Shown here piece by piece: positions 54,401 to 62,600 of a stretch of 64,000 nucleotides of DNA. Numbering within the stretch: the stretch's first letter is position 1; every line of letters begins with the position of its first letter. A program made the position numbers and the translations under genes. This stretch comes from Nucisporomicrobium flavum (GTDB lineage Bacteria > Actinomycetota > Actinomycetes > Mycobacteriales > Micromonosporaceae), in the NCBI RefSeq assembly GCF_016464385.1, contig NZ_JADMLH010000007.1, positions 62,001-126,000 of the forward strand. Direction: 5' to 3'. The notes under the pieces were generated by a model. The model had not been told where the DNA came from. It saw only the letters and a program-made list of their open reading frames with translations, and ran no database searches.

Positions 54401-54936
54401 TCGCCGGCATCGTGCACCACACCGGCACGCTGGCGTGGAACGGCCGGCCGGTCGGCGAGCCGGAGACGTTCCTGCGGCCGAACCAGGTGGGCTACGTCGC
54501 CCAGCTGCCGCGGGTGCTGTCCGGCACGGTCGCTGACAACATCCAGCTCGGGCACGAGGTCGACGCCGCGGACGCGGTGACGACGGCGCAGCTCGAGCAC
54601 GACCTGGCGGCGGCCGGCGGCGGTCTGCAGCTGCTCATCGGCCACAAGGGCACCCGGCTGTCGGGCGGCCAGCTCCAGCGGCTCGCCCTGGCCCGGGCCC
54701 TGGCGCCGCGTACCGAGCTGCTCGTCGCCGACGACGTGTCCTCGGCGCTGGACGTCACCACCGAGCTGGACCTGTGGCGCGCGTTGCGCGAGCACGGCGT
54801 CACGGTGATCGGCTCGACGTCGAAGCGGGCGGCGCTGTCCCGCGCCGACCGGGTGGTCGTGCTGATCGGCGGCCGCGCGGTGGCCCAGGGCACGTGGCGC
54901 GAGCTCGAGGACCGCTACGGCCACCTGGCCGGGTGA
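51442..54936 (+). CDS. Fused double ABC exporter (TMD-NBD-TMD-NBD)
   Basis: 1164 residues: two half-transporters in one chain. NBD1 has Walker A GRTGSGKST (about 355), signature VLSAGQEQ and Walker B VVILDEATARMD. NBD2 has Walker A GPVGAGKSS (about 973), signature RLSGGQLQRLALA and Walker B LLVADDVSSALD, in which the catalytic Glu is Asp. The second site is thus probably weak, as in asymmetric exporters. Each TMD has about six helices. Exports an unknown compound. The ATG follows GAGGA. Confidence 0.93.
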   Translation: MRLLRDLWGTSPRRTAFIAVLIVLGAAGQAGALGLAGAVLVNRSVPLFGVLAAALVVSVLSDVLVGLAAARLTADWAAAVRRGLCRVAFGQDVPTLENTPVGELLDRIDSDVYQVGSELRGSGVRLAQSLAVAVLSVVTAFFAWWPAALGMVLVSVLLVAVMNKPIQRISPARISEEEAWSDLAAVMEEAIHGQDDVRTSLAAPYVRRLYAQRAREVLRRGRLVWRMSSRITMGAGAITRTLIAVLVVGGAWALAAGHIDGARLTAVWLLALGFGGTLEHVTRMVPELQNALGAWSRVQLLRGVEQEPAGGQPPSDGDLVVRDLTFRYGESDSARPAALRGVSLTFRRGRSYALIGRTGSGKSTLAKVLTRAVDVPRGTVFLAGTDINDLDIEGLRRWTAIVPQRTEILAGTLAENIALFDEDLLPRAATAVAELGLSGWVEGLPDGIDTKLGDGGYVLSAGQEQLVAFARILVRDPRVVILDEATARMDPVTETWVQRATDRLLQGRIGVIVAHRLSSVQRCDEVVVLADGQVLEAGPLAGSRRFAELLASSSVAAPARSGSGAAAQADPGGGGVAVLEREAVEPVRAELGNTLPLADPPPLPEEPPARTMREIFRLTTNDARYGLAALGLFLVLVLLGLDGAILPLLWSHVVDGAGDPMWPALGIAAGLLVAIPSLFYTGAWFPEWWVRQMLRISLRLVHGQIGPRRVSKYTPAEVVAQGGDTERVVMLADNLIDTSISLVVIVTMTVASQSLVPAGFFVGTMVVSGLMATLFGPRLERAARRTVAARAAFATALVSSLSAARTVKLAGATVPVLQHLAGLDEVRSERQRREIAIQVWARSTPSVLSGLLPIAAWAMYLSGELSAAATLIAVAVLGSARWFAWTTASLVSHFPSARVWTRRTVAMAGESAYSSAVPGVDIAAGTADAPPTPPRVPLQRLELTGFSAVHENGTVGAQDVDLTVEKGELVLVVGPVGAGKSSLLRALAGIVHHTGTLAWNGRPVGEPETFLRPNQVGYVAQLPRVLSGTVADNIQLGHEVDAADAVTTAQLEHDLAAAGGGLQLLIGHKGTRLSGGQLQRLALARALAPRTELLVADDVSSALDVTTELDLWRALREHGVTVIGSTSKRAALSRADRVVVLIGGRAVAQGTWRELEDRYGHLAG

Positions 54937-54980
54937 GCCGCGGCGACGCGCCGGCCAGCCCCTTCACAAGGAGGTGACCC

Positions 54981-55457
54981 GTGCGGTTGCGGCCCGCCGA
55001 GACCGTCATCGCCGCGGCCCGGCGCATCGAGCGGGACGTCCGCGAGCGCCTGGCCCCGCTGCTGCCGGCGCACGAGCTGACGCTGACCGGCGGTAGCTCG
55101 GTGCCCGGTGCGCTCACGAAGGGCGACGTGGACCTGCACCTGACGGCCGCGCCCGCCGACTTCCCGCAGACCGTCGCGACCCTGCGCGGCCTGTACGCCG
55201 TGGTCCACCCGGAGATCTGGCAGGACACGCTCGCCACGTTCGCGCTCGAGGCGGAGCTGCCGGCCGGGCTGGCGGTCACACCCGCCGGGAGCGAGCACGA
55301 TGTCCGGTTCCGGCGCGCCTGGCAGCTGATCGCCGCCGACCGACGGCTGCTGGCCGAGTACAACGCGATGAAGCTTGCCGGCCCCGAGGGCTACGAGCAG
55401 CGCAAGTCGGCGTTCTTCACCCGGCTGACCGGGCCTGCGCCTCGAGCCGGTCGATGA
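54981..55457 (+). CDS. GrpB-like (UPF0157) nucleotidyltransferase-fold protein
   Basis: 158 residues. LTLTGGSSVPGALTKGDVDLHL is the nucleotidyltransferase-fold motif (GS, then DxD), and EYNAMKLAGPEGYEQRKSAFF closes the GrpB pattern. Function of the family is unknown. The GTG start has a near-perfect AAGGAGGTGA site 4 bases upstream, so it is strongly translated. It lies 44 bases after the ABC gene and may be in the same operon. Confidence 0.85.
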   Translation: MRLRPAETVIAAARRIERDVRERLAPLLPAHELTLTGGSSVPGALTKGDVDLHLTAAPADFPQTVATLRGLYAVVHPEIWQDTLATFALEAELPAGLAVTPAGSEHDVRFRRAWQLIAADRRLLAEYNAMKLAGPEGYEQRKSAFFTRLTGPAPRAGR

Positions 55458-56296
55458 CCTGGGTGACCGTACCGGCCGGGATCGCGAAGCCCACCCCGAC
55501 GCTGCCGGTGCTCTGGTCGCTCGCCGTGGCGATCGCGACGTTGATGCCGATGACATTGCCGGAGGTGTCGACCAGGGCGCCGCCCGAGTTGCCCTCGTTG
55601 ATCGCCGCGTCGGTCTGCAGCAGGCCGGTGAGCTTCTCCGACCCGGTGTCGACCTCCCGGTCGAGCGCCGAGACGATGCCCGAGGTCACCGTGCCCTCCA
55701 GGCCCAGCGGGGCGCCGAACGCGAGGACCGTGTCGCCGACCGCCACGCTGTCGTCCGTGCCGAAGGTGGCCGGGGTCAGCCCGGACAGCCCGCTCGCCCG
55801 CACCAGCGCGAGGTCGTGGGTGGTGTCGGCCGCGACGACCGAGGCCGGGACCGTACGCCCGTCCGCCAGCCGTACGCTCACCGTGCCGCCCGAGGCGATG
55901 ACGTGGTTGTTGGTGAGCACCAGGCCGTCGGCGGTCAGCACGACCCCGGAGCCCAGCGACGACTCCGTACGGCCGTCGACGAGGACGGTGACGATGGTCG
56001 GCGACACCTTCGCCGCGACGGCGGCCAGGCCGGTGCGCCCGGTCACCGCGGAGGTGGCCGTGGCAGTCGCGGCGGCGGCCGGGCCGGGGTTGGCGTAGCG
56101 CTCGGCGACGACGGCCCCGGCCGCACCCCCGCCGGCGACCAGCGCGAGCAGGGCCGCACCCCCCGGCGACGCGGCGGGGCCAGCGGCTTTCTCCCCGGCC
56201 GCGGTGGCTGACGACGTACGGCGGCAGCGGCGGTACGGGCGGCCCGGCGGAGGTGGGGTGGTCGGTGTCCGCGGGCCGGGTCAACAGATCGGTCAT
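55417..56296 (-). pseudogene. HtrA-like trypsin protease, frameshifted at a C6 tract
   Basis: The start MTDLLTRPADTDHPTSAGPP has a perfect AAGGAGG site, but the frame must change to reach the rest. A one-base change in the run of six C at 56159-56164 (plus strand) joins RRVAGG to AALLALVAGGGAAGAVVAERY, a transmembrane anchor, and then the S1C protease: TNNHVI (His), THDLALVR (Asp), NEGNSGGAL (Ser). No PDZ domain. With the shift repaired it would be a membrane-anchored protease of about 290 residues. Alternatives are a sequencing error or an internal start at GTG 56046. The 3' end overlaps the GrpB-like gene by 41 bases. Confidence 0.8.
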
Positions 56297-56475
56297 GGCT
56301 GAGCCTCCTTGGGTGCCTTCACTGTCGCCCGGCGACTTGTCAGCTCGCGGTGAGCCCTCTGTGGGTTCGCTGAGTGCCGCGGGTCACCCGTGCGGGGCAC
56401 GGCTGACCCGGTGTCCGTCGCCGCTGCCGCTCCCGCCCGTTAGACCTGCGCACAGCTGGACACGATCGGCGGGGG

Positions 56476-56895
56476 ATGGACGAGATGACGAAGCGGCTGC
56501 CGGCGGTGGCGATGCTCCTGCTGGCCCTGAGCGGGTGCGGCGACGACGCCGGCACCTCACCGGCGAGGACGCCGTCGCCCGCGACCAGCACCGTCGCCCC
56601 TTCGACGACCGCCACGACCCGGACCGCCGCCGGTGCGGACGCTTTCGTGGCGGAGGTGCGCCGCAGCCTGCCCGAGGTCGCCGCGGACCGCCGGGAGGAC
56701 GAGATCGGCGCCGTCGCGCGGCGGGCCTGCGCCGCGCTGGCCAAGGGCGACGACGCCGACGCGATCGTGGCGCAGACCCGTACCCTCGGCACCGTCGACG
56801 CCGAGGCCGTCGACGAGGCCACCGCCCGGGAGCTGGTCAAGCTGGCGATCGACACGGTCTGCCCGGACCAGGACCGCCGCGTCGACGAGTTCTGA
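56476..56895 (+). CDS. DUF732-like lipoprotein
   Basis: 139 residues with lipobox LLLALSGCGDD, a Thr/Pro/Ser-rich linker, then a small helical domain with two Cys (ARRACAALAKG, DTVCPDQD), typical of DUF732. Lives outside the membrane. ATG 56476 is used; ATG 56485 has the better ribosome site (GGGGGATGG). Confidence 0.75.
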   Translation: MDEMTKRLPAVAMLLLALSGCGDDAGTSPARTPSPATSTVAPSTTATTRTAAGADAFVAEVRRSLPEVAADRREDEIGAVARRACAALAKGDDADAIVAQTRTLGTVDAEAVDEATARELVKLAIDTVCPDQDRRVDEF

Positions 56896-57015
56896 GGGCG
56901 GCGGTCGGCCGAAAGTCGCAGCGGATCCACAGCAGGTCAGGACCGCGGTCCGATGTCCTGCACAGCTCGCCGGCGGATTCTGGGAGCAGATCACGAGAGC
57001 CCTGCGGAGGTAGCG

Positions 57016-57309
57016 ATGTCGGCACGAGGAATGCTGAGTGTGGTCGGGACCGCCGTCGGCGGCCTGATCGGCTGGAACGGCGAGCCGGTACCGGCCGCGG
57101 ACCCGGCGGCGGTGCGGGAGCTCTTCGCCGATCTCGGCCTGACGGTGGGCCCGGACCCGGCCGGCCTCGACGCGGCCATCCGCCGCTTCCAGGACCGGGT
57201 CGGCCTGGAACCCGACGGCGTCGCCGGGCCGCACACGGTTCACCTGCTCACCCGGTACGCCAAGGAGGCCCGCGAGCTGCGCCGCTTCGAGCGCGCGGCC
57301 GCCGCCTGA
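57016..57309 (+). CDS. Peptidoglycan-binding-domain small protein
   Basis: 97 residues. The C-terminal 60 contain a PG_binding_1 pattern: AAIRRFQDRVGLEPDGVAGPHTVHLL. No signal peptide is obvious (LSVVGTAVGGLIGWN is short and weak). GGAGGTAG precedes the ATG. Probably binds cell wall or acts inside a larger assembly; role unknown. Confidence 0.8.
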   Translation: MSARGMLSVVGTAVGGLIGWNGEPVPAADPAAVRELFADLGLTVGPDPAGLDAAIRRFQDRVGLEPDGVAGPHTVHLLTRYAKEARELRRFERAAAA

Positions 57310-57365
57310 CGACCGGCGCCACCAGCAGCGGCGCGACATCGCGGCGCAGCGTCAGACCGGCGCGG

Positions 57366-59210
57366 TCACCGCCCGGTCCGCCCGGCGAGGGCCGCGAGCG
57401 CGGTGAGGCCGGGCAGCAGGAAGTATTCGCCGCCGCGGCAGGTGACCAGCGGCCGCGGGATGGGCACGTACGCCGGCGGTTCCCCCTCGACCAGCACGCG
57501 CGCCCCCGGACCGCCGGCCGTGGTGAAGACGTCCTGCTCGCCGCCGCGGCCGAACACGTTGCCGTCGGCCATCCATTGGGTCTGCACGAACTCGAACTGC
57601 CGGTGGATGTCGCCGACCACGGCGAGGAAGAGCAGCCCTCGCTCCCGCGCGTCGTCCGGAACCCCGTCGGGCAGCTCCGGCCCGTACGGGATGCCGCGCC
57701 GCAGCATCATGTGCCGCCGCGACAGCCGGATGCCCCCGGGCAGGGTACCGAGCGGGTTCGCCCGGCGTACGTGCGAGGCGACCGGGCACCGCTCCAGCGA
57801 GGAGCCGTCGATCGCCCGCCCCACCAGCGCGGCGGCCACGTCGCCGGCACCACCCTCGAACCGGTCCGCGACGGCCGCCGTGGTCTCCCGGAACGCGGCG
57901 ACGTCCTGCTCGAGCTTGCGGTAGACCAGGAAGCTGCCGTTGCGGGCCAGGTCGGCGGGGATGCCCCGGCCGGCCGCGTCGCCGTCCACATCGGGCAGGC
58001 CGAGGACGAACTCGCCGGGCGGCAGCAGCTCGTCGCCGGCGCCCTCGTCGTACCCGTCGATCTTCGGGGTGGACAGGCCGTCGGCGAACCCGAAGTGCTC
58101 GACGAAGGTGCGCCGGCCGCCCCGGTCGGCCAGCAGGCGGTCGCCGCGGATCTCCCCTGCGACGGTGACGCCGGCGTCCGGCCCGGTCCCGGCGCGCAGC
58201 TCGCGCAGCGACGCGTCGAGGATCTCCCGCGTGGTGGCGGAGACCATGAGCACCGCGTGCACCGCGCCCGGGCGATCGAACGGGGCGGCCCAGGGACCGG
58301 TGCCCCGCCCCGGCGACAGCGCGGCCTCGCGGGCGTACATGCCGGCGCGGAACTCGTCGGGGAAGGCGTCCAGCTCGGCACCGGTGACGCCCAGCGCGGC
58401 CAGGCCGGCGTGGCTCAGGCCCAGGTGCAGCGCCCGGTTGGGCCGTTCCTGCACCTCGGCGGCGGAGGTCACGCGCGGCGCCAGCTCGCCCAGCCAGGAT
58501 CGGGCCGCGTCCGGTCCGGCGAAGCGCAGGAAGAGGTGGGCCGCCGCATGGTGGTGGCCGAAGCCACGCAGCACCATGCCCTGGATGTCGCCGAGCCGCA
58601 GCGCCTCGGAGACCACCGCCCGGGGCCGCTGCGGCACGGGCGCCGGGCCCGACGTGGTCAGCGCGGGGACCCGGCCGGCGTTCCCCTCGGCCGCCAGCGC
58701 CGCGAGCCGGCGGCGCATCCCGGCCGCCTCCCGCAGCTCGCCGACCGTGCCGCCCGGCGCGCCGGCGAAGGTGTAGTCCGCGCGCTGGCTGCGCTCCACG
58801 AAGAACCGTACGAAGCCGGCCGCGCGCTCGCTGCCGGGGTATCCGGTGCAGTGCTCCCAGATCGCGTCGGCCTGCGGCCCGAGGGCCCGCATCCCGGCGA
58901 AGAAGCGCTCCTGCGGCCCGTCCACCGTGGCGGTCAGCAGCAGGTACGGGTGCGGCAGCCGGTCCGGGCGCGGCCCCCGCCCGGCGTGCACCACGAGGTC
59001 GAGCAGCCGCGCCTTCCAGCGCCACACGGCCGGGCGGACCTGCGCGACGACGTCCTCGACGACGACCAGCCGTACCACGTGGACGCCGGGTACGTGGGCG
59101 AACGGCGTACCCGCCTCCCGCAGGGTCTTGCGCAGCGCCTCCACCCGGTCGTCGGCGATGCGGGCCAGGACGGTCACGGACCGGGTACCCCGGTCAGGCT
59201 GCGAGGTCAT
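57366..59210 (-). CDS. DyP-type heme peroxidase with N-terminal accessory domain
   Basis: 614 residues. Residues about 205-614 are a DyP peroxidase: GFADG at 374-378 (GxxDG with catalytic Asp), proximal heme His in ASHVRRANP (about 480), and distal Arg in RRGIPYG (about 505). Residues 10-170 form a separate domain that resembles the neighbouring 192-residue protein. No Tat signal, so it is cytoplasmic or rides with a partner. The start overlaps the upstream gene by 17 bases. A divergent LAL regulator is at 59880. Confidence 0.9.
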   Translation of the reverse strand: MTSQPDRGTRSVTVLARIADDRVEALRKTLREAGTPFAHVPGVHVVRLVVVEDVVAQVRPAVWRWKARLLDLVVHAGRGPRPDRLPHPYLLLTATVDGPQERFFAGMRALGPQADAIWEHCTGYPGSERAAGFVRFFVERSQRADYTFAGAPGGTVGELREAAGMRRRLAALAAEGNAGRVPALTTSGPAPVPQRPRAVVSEALRLGDIQGMVLRGFGHHHAAAHLFLRFAGPDAARSWLGELAPRVTSAAEVQERPNRALHLGLSHAGLAALGVTGAELDAFPDEFRAGMYAREAALSPGRGTGPWAAPFDRPGAVHAVLMVSATTREILDASLRELRAGTGPDAGVTVAGEIRGDRLLADRGGRRTFVEHFGFADGLSTPKIDGYDEGAGDELLPPGEFVLGLPDVDGDAAGRGIPADLARNGSFLVYRKLEQDVAAFRETTAAVADRFEGGAGDVAAALVGRAIDGSSLERCPVASHVRRANPLGTLPGGIRLSRRHMMLRRGIPYGPELPDGVPDDARERGLLFLAVVGDIHRQFEFVQTQWMADGNVFGRGGEQDVFTTAGGPGARVLVEGEPPAYVPIPRPLVTCRGGEYFLLPGLTALAALAGRTGR

Positions 59211-59772
59211 CGTCACGCTCCCATGCGTGCAGGTCACCCTGGACGGCGGCCAGGAACCGCGGCCACGCCGGGTGGGCCGGCGCGTCGGCGGGATCGGTGT
59301 CGCCGAGATGGTCGCTGTAGGCGTCGCGTACCCGCAGCGCGGCGGCGATCTCGCTCACCGAGGACTCCGGGTACGCCGACCAGTAGTGGTCGACGGGCAG
59401 GTCGTTGCGCCGGATGTAGCGGCGGAACGGCTCCGTGGGCAGCGCGCCCGGGAAGCCGTACGACCAGCCCCAGATCAGCGCCATCCGCAGCGGGATGACG
59501 ATGGAGAAGGCGTCGATGTACTCGTCCCAGTCGCCGTTGAAGTCGCTGCGGAACAGCAGGTACGCGTACCGCGTGCGGCGCTCCTGGCCCGGGAACCGGG
59601 TGATGACGCTCCAGTGTGCGAAGTGGATGAACGACATGTCCTGCAGGTCCCGGCTGGGCCCGAGGCGCTTGCGCAGGTACAGGATCGCCCGCAGCGGCCC
59701 CGCCCACAGCCTCGGCATCGGGCTGAGCACGGTGAGCGCCGTGCTCCGCCCGGAGTGCCCTGTTCCGTTCAT
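59194..59772 (-). CDS. Hypothetical protein homologous to the DyP N-terminal domain
   Basis: 192 residues. Residues 45-151 (MSFIHFAHWSVITRF, RYAYLLFRSDFNGDWDEYID, LIWGWSYGFPGA, FRRYIRR, YPESSVSEIAAALRVRDAY) align along their length with residues about 36-170 of the peroxidase encoded next. No known family recognised. First gene of the operon; its end overlaps the peroxidase start. Probably a substrate-handling or partner subunit of the peroxidase. Confidence 0.75.
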   Translation of the reverse strand: MNGTGHSGRSTALTVLSPMPRLWAGPLRAILYLRKRLGPSRDLQDMSFIHFAHWSVITRFPGQERRTRYAYLLFRSDFNGDWDEYIDAFSIVIPLRMALIWGWSYGFPGALPTEPFRRYIRRNDLPVDHYWSAYPESSVSEIAAALRVRDAYSDHLGDTDPADAPAHPAWPRFLAAVQGDLHAWERDDDLAA

Positions 59773-59832
59773 GGCTGGCTCCCCCGGTGGACGCTCGCCC
59801 GGCCGGCCGGCGCCGACGCGGTACTGACATCC

Positions 59833-59857
59833 TCGTATGCGGACAACTCGTATGCGG
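59833..59857. promoter_or_regulatory. Direct repeat upstream of LAL regulator
   Basis: TCGTATGCGG twice (59833-59842 and 59848-59857), 15 bases apart, followed by a partly inverted copy CCGGCATAC at 59862-59870. It sits in the 107-base divergent region between the peroxidase operon and the LAL gene. Confidence 0.55.
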
Positions 59858-59879
59858 CCAACCGGCATACACTCGGCCG

Positions 59880-62600
59880 ATGATGCTCGGACGGACCGCC
59901 GAACGTGCATTGATCGACGGTCTTCTGACAGACGCCCGGGCCGGGCGCAGCGACGCCCTGGTGCTCACCGGGGAGCCGGGCATCGGCAAGACCACCTTGA
60001 TCAAGTACGCGCTCGACCACGCCGAGGGTATGCGGGTGCTCAGCGCCCGCGGCTACGAGGCGGAGTCCGAGATCCCGTTCGCCGGTCTGTCGGACCTTTT
60101 GCGGCCGGTGCTCGCCGAGCTGGACGGCCTGCCCGCCCCGCAGGCCGCCGCGCTGCGCAGCGCCCTCGCGCTGGGCCCGCCGGTGGCCGGCGACCGCTTC
60201 TCGGTCTGCGCCGCGACCGTGGGCCTGCTGTCGGCGGCGGCGCAGGGCGGCCCGCTGCTGGTCGTCGTGGACGATCTGCAGTGGCTCGACGCGTCGTCGC
60301 GCGAGGCCGTGCTCTTCGCCGGCCGGCGGCTGCAGTCCGACGGCATCGCGCTGCTGCTCGCCACCCGCAGCGCCTCGGACACCGCCGAGCTGCGCGCGCC
60401 GCACATCGCGCTGAGCGGGCTGAGCCTGGAGGAGGTCGACACCCTCGCCCGGGCCACCCTGGCGGCCACCCCGGCCGGGACGGCGGCCCGCCTGCACGCC
60501 GCGACCGCCGGGAACCCGCTCGGCGTGATCGAGATGTGCCGGGAGTGGACCGACCCGGCCGAGGACCCGATCGGGGCACCCGTGATCCCGACCGGCTCGC
60601 GGCTCGAGCGCTCGCTGGGCGCCCGGCTCGCGCAGCTGCCCGAACCGACCCGCCGCGCGCTCGTGCTGGCCGCGGCGGCGGCCGGCGGCGACATCGGCAC
60701 GCTGCTCGCCGCGGCCCGCGCGACCGGGCTCCAGCTGCGTGACTTCGCGCCCGCGGAGAAGGCCGACATCGTCACGATCGACGAGCGCCGGGTCGACTTC
60801 CGTCACCCGATGCTGCGGTCGCTGGCGTACTACGGCGCCTCCATGGACGACCGCTGCGCCGCGCACACCGCGCTGGCCGCCGCGCTCGCCGGCGAACCCG
60901 GTGACGCCGCCGCCGACGCCCGCGCCTGGCACCTGGCCGCGGCGACCCTGGAGCCCGACGACGACGTCGCCGCCGAGCTGGAGAGCGCGGCGCAGCGGGC
61001 GGTCGGGCGCGCCGGGTACGTGGCGGCCGCCCGGGCCTTCGGCCACGCCGCGCGGCTGAGCCGCGGCCCCGACCGGCCCCGCAGGCTGCTGCGCGCCGCC
61101 CGGTGCTGGCAGCTCGCCGGCCGCAACGACCAGGTGCTGCCGCTGCTCGCCGAGGCGCTGCCGCTGACCACCGACCCGGGCCGGCGCGCGGTCATCCAGC
61201 ACATGGACGCGTACGTGCGGATGTGGCGGGAACGGCCGGACGGTGCCCTGGAGCGGCTCACCGCCAGCGCGCACGCCGTGGAGCTGGCGGACCCGGCCCG
61301 CGCCGCGCTGATGTATTCCGACGCCTGCATCCCGTACTTCATGATCGGCCGGATCGACGAGCTGCAGGAGGCGGTCCGGCGCGCGCACGACCTGGGCGTG
61401 CGGGTCGGCGGCGTGGCGCGCCTGGTCGCGGCCGTGGCGTACGCCGGCGGCCGGGCCCTGCAGGGTGAGCGCGCCGAGGCGGCCCGGCTGCTGACCGACT
61501 GCCACGACGAGCTGCTGCGCGCCGACCCGCTCGTCCGCGCCCAGGAGATGTGCCACGCCGCGCTGACGTGGATCTGGCTGGACGGCTACGACCGGGCCGG
61601 CGAGCTGCTGGACCGGGTCGTCGACGCGGCCCGGGCCACCGGGGCGCTGGGGGTGCTGCCCCAGGCCCTGGGCGTGCAGTCGGAGCTGCAGTTCCGCACC
61701 GGCCGCTGGCACGACGCCCGGGTCAGCGCGGCGGAGAGCCTGCGCCTGGCCAGCGAGACGCGCTCGGCGAACCTGTACGGGCTGTTCTTCGCCGGCCGCC
61801 TCGACGCGGTCCAGGGCCGGGTGGACGACTGCGAGCGCCGGGTGGGCCGGACGGAGGAGGTCGCGCAGCGGCTCGGCATCGACTGCATGGCCCTCTACAC
61901 CGGGCACGAGCGGGGCCTGCTCGCGCTCAGCCAGGGCGACGCCGCGGAGGCGATCACCCGGCTCGAGGCCGTCCGCGAGCTCCCGGTGGTCCGGCAGATC
62001 CACGACCCGGCCGTGGTCCCGTGGGTGTTCGACCTGGTCGAGGCGTACGTCCGCGCCGGCCGCCCGGACGACGCCACGCAGCTGCTGGACGCGCCGGAGG
62101 CCGCCGGTGAGGGCGTCTGGGCGCGGGCGGCGGCGCTGCGGTGCCGGGCACTGCTCGCCGAGCCGGGCGAGATGCGCGAGGCGTTCGCCGGCGCGCTGGC
62201 CGCCGAGGCGTGCGCGGTGATGCCGTTCGAGCGGGCCCGCACCCAGCTGGTGTTCGGCGAGCGGCTGCGCCGGCAGCGGCAGCGCGCGGAGGCCCGGGAG
62301 CACCTGCAGGCGGCGCTGGAGACCTTCGAGCGGCTCGGCGCCCAGCCCTGGGCGGACAAGGCGCACACCGAGCTGCGCGCCACCGGCACGTCGGTGACCC
62401 GCGCGGACGCCGGCCTGCCCGGCCTCACCCCGCAGGAGCTGCAGGTGGCGCTGGTGGTCGGCCGGGGGGCCACCAACCACGAGGCGGCGGCCACCCTCTT
62501 CCTCAGCCAGAAGACCATCGAGTACCACCTCAGCAACATCTACCGGAAGACGAACATCCGCTCCCGGTCCGAGCTGGCGGGCATCGCGGCCGGGAATTAG
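59880..62600 (+). CDS. LAL-type LuxR-family regulator (AAA ATPase + HTH)
   Basis: 906 residues. The start GRTAERALIDGLLTDARAG leads to Walker A GEPGIGKTT and Walker B LLVVVDDLQWLD, a helical TPR-like middle, and a C-terminal LuxR HTH: LTPQELQVALVVGRGATNHEAA, FLSQKTIEYHLSNIYRKTNI. LAL regulators use ATP and a ligand to activate operons, often for secondary metabolism. No ribosome site is seen before ATG 59880. Divergent from the DyP operon, its probable target. Confidence 0.93.
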   Translation: MMLGRTAERALIDGLLTDARAGRSDALVLTGEPGIGKTTLIKYALDHAEGMRVLSARGYEAESEIPFAGLSDLLRPVLAELDGLPAPQAAALRSALALGPPVAGDRFSVCAATVGLLSAAAQGGPLLVVVDDLQWLDASSREAVLFAGRRLQSDGIALLLATRSASDTAELRAPHIALSGLSLEEVDTLARATLAATPAGTAARLHAATAGNPLGVIEMCREWTDPAEDPIGAPVIPTGSRLERSLGARLAQLPEPTRRALVLAAAAAGGDIGTLLAAARATGLQLRDFAPAEKADIVTIDERRVDFRHPMLRSLAYYGASMDDRCAAHTALAAALAGEPGDAAADARAWHLAAATLEPDDDVAAELESAAQRAVGRAGYVAAARAFGHAARLSRGPDRPRRLLRAARCWQLAGRNDQVLPLLAEALPLTTDPGRRAVIQHMDAYVRMWRERPDGALERLTASAHAVELADPARAALMYSDACIPYFMIGRIDELQEAVRRAHDLGVRVGGVARLVAAVAYAGGRALQGERAEAARLLTDCHDELLRADPLVRAQEMCHAALTWIWLDGYDRAGELLDRVVDAARATGALGVLPQALGVQSELQFRTGRWHDARVSAAESLRLASETRSANLYGLFFAGRLDAVQGRVDDCERRVGRTEEVAQRLGIDCMALYTGHERGLLALSQGDAAEAITRLEAVRELPVVRQIHDPAVVPWVFDLVEAYVRAGRPDDATQLLDAPEAAGEGVWARAAALRCRALLAEPGEMREAFAGALAAEACAVMPFERARTQLVFGERLRRQRQRAEAREHLQAALETFERLGAQPWADKAHTELRATGTSVTRADAGLPGLTPQELQVALVVGRGATNHEAAATLFLSQKTIEYHLSNIYRKTNIRSRSELAGIAAGN

